From Candidatus Bandiella numerosa (lineage in GTDB: Bacteria > Pseudomonadota > Alphaproteobacteria > Rickettsiales > Midichloriaceae): 64,000 nucleotides of DNA. A program made the position numbers and the translations under genes. Location of the stretch: positions 930,001 through 994,000 of the forward strand of contig NZ_CP104164.1 in the NCBI RefSeq assembly GCF_029981845.1, written 5' to 3'. The first letter of the stretch is position 1. Every line of letters begins with the position of its first letter. The notes beneath the pieces were generated by a model. It searched no databases and was not told the DNA's origin. It saw nothing but the letters and a program-made list of their open reading frames with translations. Of the stretch, positions 17,881-27,206 are shown one piece after another.

Positions 17881-20179
17881 ATATAGCGCAGGTTCTGAAG
17901 TTTATAGTAGAACATTAGCGCAGGAGTTGTCTAATAGGCATGAAGTACAAGTTTTTACACGTCAGGAAAATAGTTTTATTTCTGATTATTATTATAAGAC
18001 TGAACTTGATCCAACTGACCCAAGGATACTGTTACATATCATTAATATGCCACGTCTAAAATATCGCGATCAATTCATACATATACAAACTGATGAAATT
18101 TTTCAAAATATATTAAACTCTTTTAAGCCAGATATTGTACATTTTGGTCATCTTAATTATCTTTCGCTAAATTTACCTAAAATTACGAAAAATAATAATA
18201 TACCATCTATTTTTACTTTACATGACTTCTGGTTAATGTGTCCAAGAGGACAATTTATTCAGAGAAATTCGAAAGAACCTTGGGAGTTATGTGATGGTCA
18301 AGAAGATTCTAAATGTGTAAAGCAATGTTATAAAGGAAGTTTTACTGGGGAGAAAGAAAATTTTGAGGGAGATTTTTTATATTGGAAAAATTGGGTTCAT
18401 AACAGAATGAAGCAAACTAAATTAATTATAAATTATATAGATTATTTTATTGCACCATCTAGATATTTATTAGGAAAATTTGTTGATGAATTTTCTGTAC
18501 CAAAAGAAAAAATTACCTATTTAGATTATGGATTCAATTTAGAAAAACTAAAAAAGAGGAAGAGAATAAAAGAAAAATCATTTGTTTTTGGATATATTGG
18601 CACACATACCCCTCAAAAAGGCATCCATATTTTATTAAAAGCTTTTTCAAGGTTAAAAGGTAATGTGAGATTAAAAATTTGGGGAGCTTCAAGAGATGAT
18701 ACGGATGCTTTAAAATTTATAGAAAGTTCGTTACTACCAAAAGCTAGTAAAAATATTAAATGGATGGGAGGATATAACAATGATAAAATTGTAGAAACTG
18801 TGTTTAATGAAGTTGATTCTATAGTTGTTCCTTCAATTTGGGGAGAGAATTCCCCATTGGTTATACATGAAGCACAACAAGTACATATTCCTGTTGTTAC
18901 TGCAAATTTTGGCGGAATGAGTGAATATGTCCAGCATCTTAAAAATGGACTTTTGTTCCAACATAGAGATGATGCAGATTTGGCTGAAAAAATGCAACTA
19001 TTTATTGATAAACCAGATCTTGCTAAAAAATTAGGAGAAAAAGGGTATTTATATACTACTAATAAGCAAATTCCAGATATTAAGTCACATACAGCAGAAA
19101 TTGAAACAATATACGGTAATCTTATGCAACATAATAATAAACAAACTCCTTCAAAGCTAGGTCCATGGCGCATTACTTTTGATACTAACCCAGATCATTG
19201 TAATTTTCAATGTGTTATGTGTGAATGTTTTTCTCCATATAGTACAGTAAAAAAGGATAGAGTCGCAAATAGAATAAAAAAACGCGTTATGCCAATAGAA
19301 ACTATAGAAAAAGTTTTAGCTGAATCTGTAGGTACGCCACTAAAGGAAATTATTCCTTCTACAATGGGAGAGCCATTGCTTTATAAAGATTTTGAAAAAA
19401 TTATAGAACTTTGTCATAAATATAACCTGAAATTAAATCTAACAACTAATGGGTCTTTTCCAATAAAAGGAGTGCAAAAATGGGCTGATTTATTAGTACC
19501 AGTATTATCAGATGTAAAAATTTCTTGGAATGGAGCAAGTAAAGAAACTCATGAAGAGATAATGATAGGTTCTAATTGGGAAATGGTAACGTCTAATTTA
19601 AAAACTTTTATTAAAGTAAGAAATAATTATGCATTAAATAATAGTAATAGATGTAGAGTTACATTGCAGTTAACTTTTTTAGAAAGAAATGTTGACGAAA
19701 TACCTGAATTAATAAAATTTGCTATAAAGCTTGGGGTTGATAGAGTGAAAGGACACCATCTTTGGACACATTTTGATGAAATTAAAGATCAATCCATGAG
19801 AAGAAGCAAGGAATCAATTAAAAAATGGAATAAGACTGTTGAAAAAGTATACCAAATAGTTAATAAAAATCTTCTTCCTAATGGTGAAAAGTTAGTTCTT
19901 GAGAATATAGATATATTAAATGAAGAGGCAATAAAAGATATAGCACCTGGAGGGATATGTCCATTTTTAGGGAAAGAAGCATGGGTTAATACAGAAGGTG
20001 AATTTAATCCTTGTTGTGCTCCTGATGAATTAAGAAAATCTCTTGGTACATTTGGCAATGTTATAGAGCAAAATCTACAAGATATATGGACAAGTAAAGA
20101 TTATCGTAAACTTCAAGCGTCTTATTTATCAAAAGAGCTTTGTCAAGGCTGTAATATGAAGAAATCTCTTGCTGGTTAA
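17843..20179 (+). CDS. Glycosyltransferase (GT4-like) fused to a radical SAM/SPASM enzyme
   Basis: 778 residues with two complete enzymes. Residues 1 to about 390 are a GT-B glycosyltransferase: HGYPPRYSAGSEVYSRTLA at the start, YIGTHTPQKG, and VPSIWGENSPLVIHEAQ (the E-x7-E region). From about 440 comes a radical SAM core with CNFQCVMC (Cys-x3-Cys-x2-Cys for the 4Fe-4S cluster), MGEPLLYKDF and LTTNGS. A SPASM-type Cys-rich tail follows: GGICPFLGKEAWVNTEGEFNPCC and LCQGC. The glycosyltransferase would attach a sugar, and the radical enzyme would oxidise or rearrange a sugar, peptide or cyclitol. I see no stop or frameshift between the parts. The fusion is unusual and implies sequential chemistry on one substrate. 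Confidence 0.88.
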   Translation: MKILKVIHGYPPRYSAGSEVYSRTLAQELSNRHEVQVFTRQENSFISDYYYKTELDPTDPRILLHIINMPRLKYRDQFIHIQTDEIFQNILNSFKPDIVHFGHLNYLSLNLPKITKNNNIPSIFTLHDFWLMCPRGQFIQRNSKEPWELCDGQEDSKCVKQCYKGSFTGEKENFEGDFLYWKNWVHNRMKQTKLIINYIDYFIAPSRYLLGKFVDEFSVPKEKITYLDYGFNLEKLKKRKRIKEKSFVFGYIGTHTPQKGIHILLKAFSRLKGNVRLKIWGASRDDTDALKFIESSLLPKASKNIKWMGGYNNDKIVETVFNEVDSIVVPSIWGENSPLVIHEAQQVHIPVVTANFGGMSEYVQHLKNGLLFQHRDDADLAEKMQLFIDKPDLAKKLGEKGYLYTTNKQIPDIKSHTAEIETIYGNLMQHNNKQTPSKLGPWRITFDTNPDHCNFQCVMCECFSPYSTVKKDRVANRIKKRVMPIETIEKVLAESVGTPLKEIIPSTMGEPLLYKDFEKIIELCHKYNLKLNLTTNGSFPIKGVQKWADLLVPVLSDVKISWNGASKETHEEIMIGSNWEMVTSNLKTFIKVRNNYALNNSNRCRVTLQLTFLERNVDEIPELIKFAIKLGVDRVKGHHLWTHFDEIKDQSMRRSKESIKKWNKTVEKVYQIVNKNLLPNGEKLVLENIDILNEEAIKDIAPGGICPFLGKEAWVNTEGEFNPCCAPDELRKSLGTFGNVIEQNLQDIWTSKDYRKLQASYLSKELCQGCNMKKSLAG

Positions 20180-20182
20180 AAA

Positions 20183-21823
20183 ATGACTGTAGAACTTAAT
20201 AAAATTTGTATTTCTCCATGTGGCACTCATCATTGTTATGAAGGAAATCCTCTTTATAATAATAGATTTATTTCTGTTCTTAAATTTGCAAATATTGGAC
20301 TTGCTGCTGTAAAAGATAATTCTGGTGCATACCATATTCAAATTAATGGAAGGCCCGTTTATAAATTAAAATTTGATACATCATATGGATTTTATTGTAA
20401 TCGCGCCGCAGTTTCAATTGATAATAAATATTTTCATATAGATATTAATGGAAATCGTATATACCAAACAAGTTATGAATGGGTTGGTAATTATCAAGAA
20501 GATTTATGTGTTGTTAGAGAAAAAGAACAATATTATCATATAGATATTAATGGAAACCCTATTTATGAAGAGAAATATGATTATGTAGGTGATTTTAAAG
20601 ATGGTATAGCTGTTGTATATATATCAAATTCTGCAACTCACATTAATAATAAAGGAGAATATATTCATAATCAGTGGTTTAATCAACTTGATATTTACCA
20701 TAAAGGTTATGCCAGAGCAGAAGAAATAAGTGGGTGGGTACATATTGATAAACTCGGTAAACCACTATACCCATCAAGATATAAAAATGTAGAACATTTT
20801 TATAATGACCTAGCAAGAGTAGAAACTTTTGACGGCAGTATTTTTCAAATTAATGCAAAAAACCAAATAGTACACAGGCTAAATAAAGAGGATACAAGAA
20901 TATCAGAAGCACAATTATCTTCTGATATGGTAGATTTCTGGAAAATATTTATTATAAACGCTGCTATAAAATTAAATATATTTGAATATTTGCCATCAAC
21001 TACTGCCGAGTTAGTAAAAAATTTACAAATTCCTCAAGATAACTTAATTCGTATTTTAAGAGCTTTATGGGAATTAAATCTTATTATTTGTAATAAAAAT
21101 TATTGGAGTCTCACTAATAAGGGCAACTTGCTATCAATAAAAAATAAAACATTCTTCCCCTCTGCAGCAATAATGTGGGCAAAAGTAGCTGTTAATGGGT
21201 GGTTAAATTTACCAGATTTGCTTCAAAATCCTAAAATATTAAGCCATCAATCATTTAAAGATAATGAATCAAATGATTATAATTTACAAAATTATTTCAA
21301 AGCTTTAGAAGGTTACGCAGTTAAAGATTTAAGTAATTTTATAGGAAAATTTGATTTTTCTAATAAGAAAATTATATGTTTTGGTAGATCTGCGTTAGGA
21401 TTTTTTCGATATTTACTTGAAAAACAGCCTAATTTAGATATTACTGCTTTATTTAAAAATAAAATTCCTAAAGATTATCTAAAAAATAGTGACGTACAAA
21501 TAATATCCAACTTAGATTCTTCAAATAATAAATATAATATCGCTTTTTTATTGAGATATTTGCATTACTTTGATGACGAGATAGTAGTTAAATACTTCAA
21601 AAAATTCAAACATCTTGCTATTTCAGAATTATTAATTTTTGAAACAATTTTAGAGCAAAATTCTCCTACTGGTGGATTACTGGATATTAATATGATGATT
21701 GAAACTGGTGGTAGATTAAGAACTATTAAAGAATGGGATAGATTATTATCTAAAAATGGGTACACCATAAAACACCAAGTTAAAGTAACACCATACCTAA
21801 CTTTAATAAAAGCTAATTTATAA
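20183..21823 (+). CDS. WG-repeat protein fused to an O-methyltransferase-like domain
   Basis: 546 residues. Residues about 30-235 form five or more WG-type beta repeats with a recurring pattern: YHIQINGRPVY, FHIDINGNRIY, YHIDINGNPIYEEKY, VHIDKLGKPLY, interleaved with 'Y..V..F..GLARVE'-type turns. From about 250 the protein looks like a class-I O-methyltransferase. It has a winged-helix dimerisation region (AAIKLNIFEYLPSTTAELVK, then IRILRALWELNLI), then a SAM domain ending LLDINMMIETGGRLRTIKEW. The glycine-rich SAM-binding loop is weak (KIICFGRSALGFF), so activity is uncertain. It begins three bases after the radical SAM gene and is followed two bases later by the dioxygenase, so it is part of the same operon. 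Confidence 0.78.
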   Translation: MTVELNKICISPCGTHHCYEGNPLYNNRFISVLKFANIGLAAVKDNSGAYHIQINGRPVYKLKFDTSYGFYCNRAAVSIDNKYFHIDINGNRIYQTSYEWVGNYQEDLCVVREKEQYYHIDINGNPIYEEKYDYVGDFKDGIAVVYISNSATHINNKGEYIHNQWFNQLDIYHKGYARAEEISGWVHIDKLGKPLYPSRYKNVEHFYNDLARVETFDGSIFQINAKNQIVHRLNKEDTRISEAQLSSDMVDFWKIFIINAAIKLNIFEYLPSTTAELVKNLQIPQDNLIRILRALWELNLIICNKNYWSLTNKGNLLSIKNKTFFPSAAIMWAKVAVNGWLNLPDLLQNPKILSHQSFKDNESNDYNLQNYFKALEGYAVKDLSNFIGKFDFSNKKIICFGRSALGFFRYLLEKQPNLDITALFKNKIPKDYLKNSDVQIISNLDSSNNKYNIAFLLRYLHYFDDEIVVKYFKKFKHLAISELLIFETILEQNSPTGGLLDINMMIETGGRLRTIKEWDRLLSKNGYTIKHQVKVTPYLTLIKANL

Positions 21824-21825
21824 TT

Positions 21826-22770
21826 ATGCTAGAAATTTTAGAAAAAAAAGGGTTTTTTATTTTAAATAATGTTGTCACACAATCAAGGGTAGTGGATATA
21901 ATTTTAAATTTAAAGAAAAAAATCGATATCAATGCTGAAGAGATTAATACATCTTCTTCAAATTATATTTATTGTACTGGTAGATGGGGACCATCTTCAA
22001 ATATTATAAAATGTATTGATAATTCTTTAGATAATATAATTCAAATTAAACTTGAAAAGATTCTTAAAAAAAAGATTAAGTTGCAGAAAAAAAATATAAT
22101 TTGCAAGAATAAAGATATAAGAGAAGCAGTGCCACTACATCAAGATATTTCTTACTCGCCAAATTCTCCATATCATTTTTCCTTATGGCTTGCTCTAGAT
22201 AATGTTGATAATGAAACAGGTGCTTTGCAATTTATTCCAAAAAGCCATAAACTACCTATTCAACCTGCTGTTGATTTCTGGTCTCCTTCATATATATCAA
22301 GTAAAAAATGCAATAAAACAACTATTAAGGTTATTGAGCTTAAGAAAGGGGATGCAGTTATTTTTGATTCAAGATTATGGCATGGTAGTTTAAAAAGTTT
22401 AAGTGGTAAAGATAGACATGCTTATGTCACTAGATGGGAAATATTAGATTTTGGGTTTCCAAATATCCCTAAAATCAAACCTGAATACTTCGGAATGTGG
22501 AATTGTCATGATATCACAATTAATATTTTAAGGTCTAGTTTGAAAAATTTAAATCACACTATTTGTGATAATGATGACTTCGTTACGTTAATTAATAAAT
22601 GGAAGAATATTATACAAAGTGATCATATATCAAATATTAACAAAAATAAAGCAAATGAAGATCTTGAAAATGTATCTATTTTATATAAAGCTGCAACTAA
22701 ACATGATGCTGGAGATTTAACTGGAAAAATATATAAAAATCTTTGGTATTCACTTTTATCATATTTGTAA
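21826..22770 (+). CDS. Phytanoyl-CoA dioxygenase (PhyH)-type Fe(II)/2-oxoglutarate oxygenase
   Basis: 314 residues. EKKGFFILNNVV near the start is the usual PhyH opening. The iron triad is visible as PLHQDISYS (His-x-Asp) and RLWHGS (distal His). It is followed by RHAYVTRWE, whose Arg would bind 2-oxoglutarate. NETGALQFIPKSHKL is the conserved G-x-L-x-x-x-P-x-S-H element. Such enzymes hydroxylate or desaturate small molecules and occur often in natural-product and aminocyclitol clusters. The substrate is unknown. The gene is two bases after the methyltransferase. About 90 residues after the core have no clear homology. Confidence 0.85.
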   Translation: MLEILEKKGFFILNNVVTQSRVVDIILNLKKKIDINAEEINTSSSNYIYCTGRWGPSSNIIKCIDNSLDNIIQIKLEKILKKKIKLQKKNIICKNKDIREAVPLHQDISYSPNSPYHFSLWLALDNVDNETGALQFIPKSHKLPIQPAVDFWSPSYISSKKCNKTTIKVIELKKGDAVIFDSRLWHGSLKSLSGKDRHAYVTRWEILDFGFPNIPKIKPEYFGMWNCHDITINILRSSLKNLNHTICDNDDFVTLINKWKNIIQSDHISNINKNKANEDLENVSILYKAATKHDAGDLTGKIYKNLWYSLLSYL

Positions 22771-22854
22771 TGACACATGAAACTCTTGGAATCTATCATT
22801 AATATAAATATTTCCATATATGAAAAAGAGAAATTTTATTATTAATAAATAGTT

Positions 22855-24105
22855 ATGTTGAATATAACGTATCATAATTATGACTCGATAAAATCAGCAC
22901 AGAGTAATGATCAGGAATTTAAAAAATTAATTGACTCGTTAACTTCATCTAACAACAATTCTACATCTAAAATATTAAAAGAGGCTCCACCCTATGAAAA
23001 TTTAAATAGATTATTTAGTATTGCTGAATATATTAAAAATACTTTTAATCACGTAGTAATTATTGGTATGGGTGGTGCAATATTAAATCCTATGGCTATA
23101 ACAGCTTTTTGTGAAAAACAAAAAGAGGATTCTATAAAAATCACATATCAATATACTATTGAACCTAATAACTTTCAGGAATTGGAAAAAGATTTGGATT
23201 ATAATAAAACAGCTTTTATTGTAATTAGTAAGTCAGGAGAAACTATAGAAACATTAACTTTATTCACACTTTGGTTAAAAAAGTATAAAAATGGTAATGT
23301 TAAAAATCTGAAAGATCATTTTTATTTTATTACAGGAAAGAATAATAACACTTTAAGAAAAGCAGCTAAAGAATTAAATTGCGTTATTTTTAATCATGAT
23401 GATATTAATGGTAGATATTCAACATTTTCTAATGTTGGCTTGTTGCCAGCACTAATAGCAGGAATAAATGTTAAAGATTTTTGTGATGGTGCAAGATATA
23501 CATTACATACTTTTTTATCAGATGGTATTCATAGTTCTGCTGCTATTGGAGGAAAGTTTTTAGCAAATATGCATTCCAAAAAAAAAAATATCTCAGTGAT
23601 AGTTTCCTATATATATAGGATGCTATCTTTATTGCAATGGCAAGCACAAATTCTAGCAGAAAGTTCAGGTAAAAAAGGTAAGGGAATAACTCCTATTATT
23701 GCAATGGCCCCTATAGATCATCATAGTCAATTACAACTTTATCTTGATGGGCCTAAAGATAAGTTTTTTACTTTAATTTATGATCAGAATTTAAATAAAA
23801 ATGATAAAGAAATGCAAAATAATATTGACTATGTTTTAAATTATAAAAGCTTAGATTGTACTTTAAAAGTAGTATATCAAGCAGCATTTCAAATGCTAAA
23901 ACAATATAAACTCCCTATTAGGACAATAACATTAGAAAAATTAAGTATTAAATCAATAGGTTCTTTAATGATGTATTTCATGATTGAAACAATCATATTT
24001 AGTAAATTGATAAATGTTAATCCTTTTAATCAACCATCAATAAACCACATGAAAAATTTAACTTCTAACTTATTAGAATCTTTTGATAAGTATCAAAGGT
24101 ATTAG
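22855..24105 (+). CDS. pgi: Glucose-6-phosphate isomerase
   Basis: 416 residues. Motifs: VVIIGMGGAILNP, the sugar-phosphate loop ISKSGETIETL, NGRYSTFSNVGLLPA, and ESSGKKGKGITPI...DHHSQLQLYLDGP, the last a good match to alphaproteobacterial PGI. It is shorter than E. coli PGI, like other compact bacterial forms. It interconverts glucose-6-phosphate and fructose-6-phosphate. Rickettsia are classically described as lacking glycolysis, so here it more likely feeds a sugar-nucleotide route than energy metabolism; that is inference. It lies 84 bases after the dioxygenase gene and 23 before the translocase, probably in the same transcript. Confidence 0.87.
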   Translation: MLNITYHNYDSIKSAQSNDQEFKKLIDSLTSSNNNSTSKILKEAPPYENLNRLFSIAEYIKNTFNHVVIIGMGGAILNPMAITAFCEKQKEDSIKITYQYTIEPNNFQELEKDLDYNKTAFIVISKSGETIETLTLFTLWLKKYKNGNVKNLKDHFYFITGKNNNTLRKAAKELNCVIFNHDDINGRYSTFSNVGLLPALIAGINVKDFCDGARYTLHTFLSDGIHSSAAIGGKFLANMHSKKKNISVIVSYIYRMLSLLQWQAQILAESSGKKGKGITPIIAMAPIDHHSQLQLYLDGPKDKFFTLIYDQNLNKNDKEMQNNIDYVLNYKSLDCTLKVVYQAAFQMLKQYKLPIRTITLEKLSIKSIGSLMMYFMIETIIFSKLINVNPFNQPSINHMKNLTSNLLESFDKYQRY

Positions 24106-24128
24106 AATATAGAATTAGTAACATTGAA

Positions 24129-25568
24129 TTGGTAATTTCACAAATAAAAAAAACATCGTTAATTATAGCTCTATTTTTTACTATGCTTTTAATGCAAAAT
24201 TTAGTTAGAAATATGAAAGATAGCCTTATTGTTACGTATATCTCTCCTGAAGTTATTAGTTATATAAAATTATATGCAGAAATTCCACTTGGTATAATGT
24301 TTTTTATAATTTATACATTAATTTGCAATCATTTTAGTCCAGAAAAAGCCTTTAGATATGTAGTCAGTTTTTTTATTTTATTTTTCTTTGTTTTTAGTTT
24401 TTTTTTATTACCAAATTTGACCTTTTTTTTACCAGATAAAGTATATATTGATTCTTTATCTTATAACTACCCATATTTAAAGTGGTTTGTAATAATTTGG
24501 GGAAATTGGTGTTTAGTACTTTTTTATATATTTGGTGAATTATTAACAATTGTTTTATGTACAATATTATTTTGGCAATTGGCTAATAAAGTTAATTCAT
24601 CTTGTGATGCTAAAAAGCATTACCCATTGTATACGTTTTTTGGCCAAATAAATTTAATTGCATCAAGTCAAATAATTTATTGGGTTTTAGCCAAATACCA
24701 AATGTCGTACCAATCTTACTTGACAAAAACAGAAGATATATTCCAATTGCTTACTATAATTTTATGTTTATGCGGATTACTTAGTCTAGCGATCCAAAAA
24801 TATATAGATAAACAATATATATCGAAGGATATTATAAATAATCAAGTGATAAATCAAAAAAATAGATTAACATTACATCAAAGCATAACAACTATTCTCT
24901 CTTCAAAATATTTAATGTTTATTTTCTTTCTTGTTTTCTCTTATGGTGTATGTGTCATATTAATTGAAGGGCTATGGTTTTCTAAAGCGAAAGAAAAATA
25001 TCCATTGATATCAGATTTTATGCACTATCATGCAACTGTAATGCTATGGGTAGGGATAAGTTGTATATTTTTTTCAATTCTAGGAAAATTTATTTTAAAA
25101 TATTGTAATTGGTTAGTTTGCGCTATTATTACTCCCTTAATTTTTATGACATTAGGAAGTTTTTTCTTTGTTATAAGCTATTTTCAAACAAGTGTGGAAT
25201 TAATTATCAATTATCAGGCTTTATCTTTAATAGTTTTTTTAGGAGGATTACAAAATATAATTTCTAAAGGTTCAAAATACACACTTTTTGATATGAGTAA
25301 AGAAATGAGCTATATACCACTTAAAGAACCAATAAAAACAGAAGGGAAAGCAGCAGTGGATTTAATAGGGTTTAAATTAGGGAAAGCTATGGGAGCTTTT
25401 ATTCCATTTTTTATATTTACATTGTATCCAAGTTATAATTATCAGGATATAGTATTACAATTATTAGTATTCTTTCTATTATTTTGTGCAATATGGGTGT
25501 ATTCTGTAAAAAATTTATCTATAGAATACAATGATTTAACTAATTATAAAAATACTATTATTAATTAA
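24129..25568 (+). CDS. tlc: Tlc-family nucleotide (ATP/ADP) translocase
   Basis: 479 residues with about 11-12 membrane helices. Family signatures are NLVRNMKDSLIVTYISPEV near residue 25 (with the conserved Lys), YAEIPLGI, and KTEGKAAVDLIGFKLGKAMGA near residue 400. Tlc proteins of Rickettsiales and Chlamydiae exchange host ATP for ADP or import other nucleotides. Only transport assays can tell which. The start is TTG at 24129, the first in-frame initiator of the conserved region. It ends overlapping the convergent UDP-glucose dehydrogenase gene by four bases. Its position inside the sugar island hints at nucleotide supply for sugar activation. Confidence 0.9.
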   Translation: MVISQIKKTSLIIALFFTMLLMQNLVRNMKDSLIVTYISPEVISYIKLYAEIPLGIMFFIIYTLICNHFSPEKAFRYVVSFFILFFFVFSFFLLPNLTFFLPDKVYIDSLSYNYPYLKWFVIIWGNWCLVLFYIFGELLTIVLCTILFWQLANKVNSSCDAKKHYPLYTFFGQINLIASSQIIYWVLAKYQMSYQSYLTKTEDIFQLLTIILCLCGLLSLAIQKYIDKQYISKDIINNQVINQKNRLTLHQSITTILSSKYLMFIFFLVFSYGVCVILIEGLWFSKAKEKYPLISDFMHYHATVMLWVGISCIFFSILGKFILKYCNWLVCAIITPLIFMTLGSFFFVISYFQTSVELIINYQALSLIVFLGGLQNIISKGSKYTLFDMSKEMSYIPLKEPIKTEGKAAVDLIGFKLGKAMGAFIPFFIFTLYPSYNYQDIVLQLLVFFLLFCAIWVYSVKNLSIEYNDLTNYKNTIIN

Positions 25569-26881
25569 CCTATGCCATAATAATCAAATCCTATGTTTGT
25601 CATATGTTTTTTAGGTAGTATATTCTTACAATCATATATTATAGGATTTTTCATTACTGTTTTTATTTTATCATAATCTAATTTTTTAAAATACGTCCAC
25701 TCTGTTAAAATTATTATGATATTACATTCTGTAATAGCTTCATAAACATCTTCATAGTATTCTATTTTATCATCCTTGAAATACTTTTTTACATTCTCTA
25801 AACCTTGGGGATCAAATATTTTTATCTTATAATCATAACGTATTGAATCTAGTAAGTGTTTTAAAATACATATACTAGGACTATTTCTAACATCGTCAGT
25901 ATCTGCTTTAAAAGTGACTCCTAATATCCCAATTGTATACCTTGTACTTGATACATTATGCTTTGCCAATATATCCAGAATTTTTATTCCTAATTTTTTC
26001 ATTCTGCTATTATTATAATTATATACAGATTTAATTATAGGACATTCTATATTTTCTGTATTAGCTGTATTTAGTAATGCTTTAGTGTCTTTTGGAAGAC
26101 AAGATCCTCCAAATCCAGGACCTGGATTTAAATAAGAATGGCCAATTCTTTTATCAAAACCCATACCATAGACAATATCTTTAATATTACATTTTAATGC
26201 TTCAGAGATATCAGCTATTTGATTTATAAAAGATATTCTTGTTGCTAGGTATACGTTAGAAGCATACTTAATCAATTCTGCAGTTTTATTATCTGTGTAT
26301 ATAATTGGCACTTTTAGTGCATTAAAATAAGCATACAGCTTTGAAATTACTTTTTTTGCGTATTCAGAATCTGTGCCTATTACAATCCTATCAGGAGTCA
26401 TAAAATCGTTTATAGCTAGTCCTTCTCTTAAAAATTCTGGATTTGAAACAATATGGCAATTTATATTTAAAGTGATTTTATTTAAATGTCTTTTGATTTT
26501 ATCGGCAGTTCCTACTGGTACTGTAGATTTGATTATAATAACAACATCTTCCTTAGCATTTTTAATAATATCTTCTAATGCCTCATTGATATATTTCATA
26601 TTTATTACGCCACTTTCTTTAAGTGGTGTTCCAACTGCGACTATAATGATCTGATTTTTACTTAAAAAAGTTTTATTATAAGTAAAAAACAAATTTTTAT
26701 TTGCAATGTTTTTCTCTAATAAATTTTTTAAGTTAGGTTCATATATTTGACATACTCCTTCCGATAAAGCTTTGATTTTTAACTTGTCATTGTCAATACA
26801 TACTACCATATGTCCTAGTTCTGCTAAACAAACCCCTGTCACTAATCCAACATAACCTACTCCAACTATTGTAATTTTCAT
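25565..26881 (-). CDS. ugd: UDP-glucose 6-dehydrogenase
   Basis: 438 residues from the ATG giving MKITIVGVGYVGLVTG, the NAD-binding loop. The longer frame to 26917 adds 12 residues with no conserved content. Other motifs: SNPEFLREG, GPGFGGSCLPKDTKAL with the catalytic Cys, and GVTFKADTDDVRNSPS. It oxidises UDP-glucose twice to UDP-glucuronate. It is convergent with tlc, sharing four bases, so antisense transcription could occur at the junction. UDP-glucuronate is a plausible substrate for the epimerase/decarboxylase-type SDR and glycosyltransferase in the island, although the gene is on the opposite strand and may be regulated separately. Confidence 0.92.
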   Translation of the reverse strand: MKITIVGVGYVGLVTGVCLAELGHMVVCIDNDKLKIKALSEGVCQIYEPNLKNLLEKNIANKNLFFTYNKTFLSKNQIIIVAVGTPLKESGVINMKYINEALEDIIKNAKEDVVIIIKSTVPVGTADKIKRHLNKITLNINCHIVSNPEFLREGLAINDFMTPDRIVIGTDSEYAKKVISKLYAYFNALKVPIIYTDNKTAELIKYASNVYLATRISFINQIADISEALKCNIKDIVYGMGFDKRIGHSYLNPGPGFGGSCLPKDTKALLNTANTENIECPIIKSVYNYNNSRMKKLGIKILDILAKHNVSSTRYTIGILGVTFKADTDDVRNSPSICILKHLLDSIRYDYKIKIFDPQGLENVKKYFKDDKIEYYEDVYEAITECNIIIILTEWTYFKKLDYDKIKTVMKNPIIYDCKNILPKKHMTNIGFDYYGIG

Positions 26882-26947
26882 ATTTTTAATTATTACTTGA
26901 AAATAATTATATTTCAAAACTTAAATTAACTTTGAAAAATTTAACTC

Positions 26948-27139
26948 TTATTCAATTTTATTGCATTGTGAGCTCATAAAAAAGCTTTTTACAATTAACT
27001 TTTCAGTCTTTTTGATAAACTCCATTGTATTAATAGTATCAACAGTATCTGCATTTTTTAAAGCTTGAATTAGAACATCAAGTGACTGTTGATTTGTAGA
27101 AGGCTCTATCATAACAAATAATCTCATAAAACTGTCCAC
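26948..27139 (-). CDS. Hypothetical small protein
   Basis: A 63-residue frame starting at GTG (or ATG at 27127, giving MRLFVMIEP...). It has no recognisable motif; the middle is predicted helical (NQQSLDVLIQALKNADTVD). It lies between the PI-PLC-like gene and ugd on the same strand. It could be real or the remnant of a larger gene. No Shine-Dalgarno decides the start. Confidence 0.3.
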   Translation of the reverse strand: MDSFMRLFVMIEPSTNQQSLDVLIQALKNADTVDTINTMEFIKKTEKLIVKSFFMSSQCNKIE

Positions 27140-27206
27140 TAATGATTAAAAAGCGATATACTGGCCACCATAAATGATATGATTTTAGCTGCCTCACTAA
27201 TGTATT

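Noticed and set aside
18613..19173. A 186-residue antisense frame within the GT-radical SAM gene
   Set aside because: It is opposite a gene with clear catalytic motifs, has no ribosome site, and its Cys/Leu-rich composition is that of a reverse reading of coding DNA.
26373..26654. A 93-residue + frame overlapping ugd
   Set aside because: Fully inside ugd on the opposite strand with no motif; ugd has all its family signatures.
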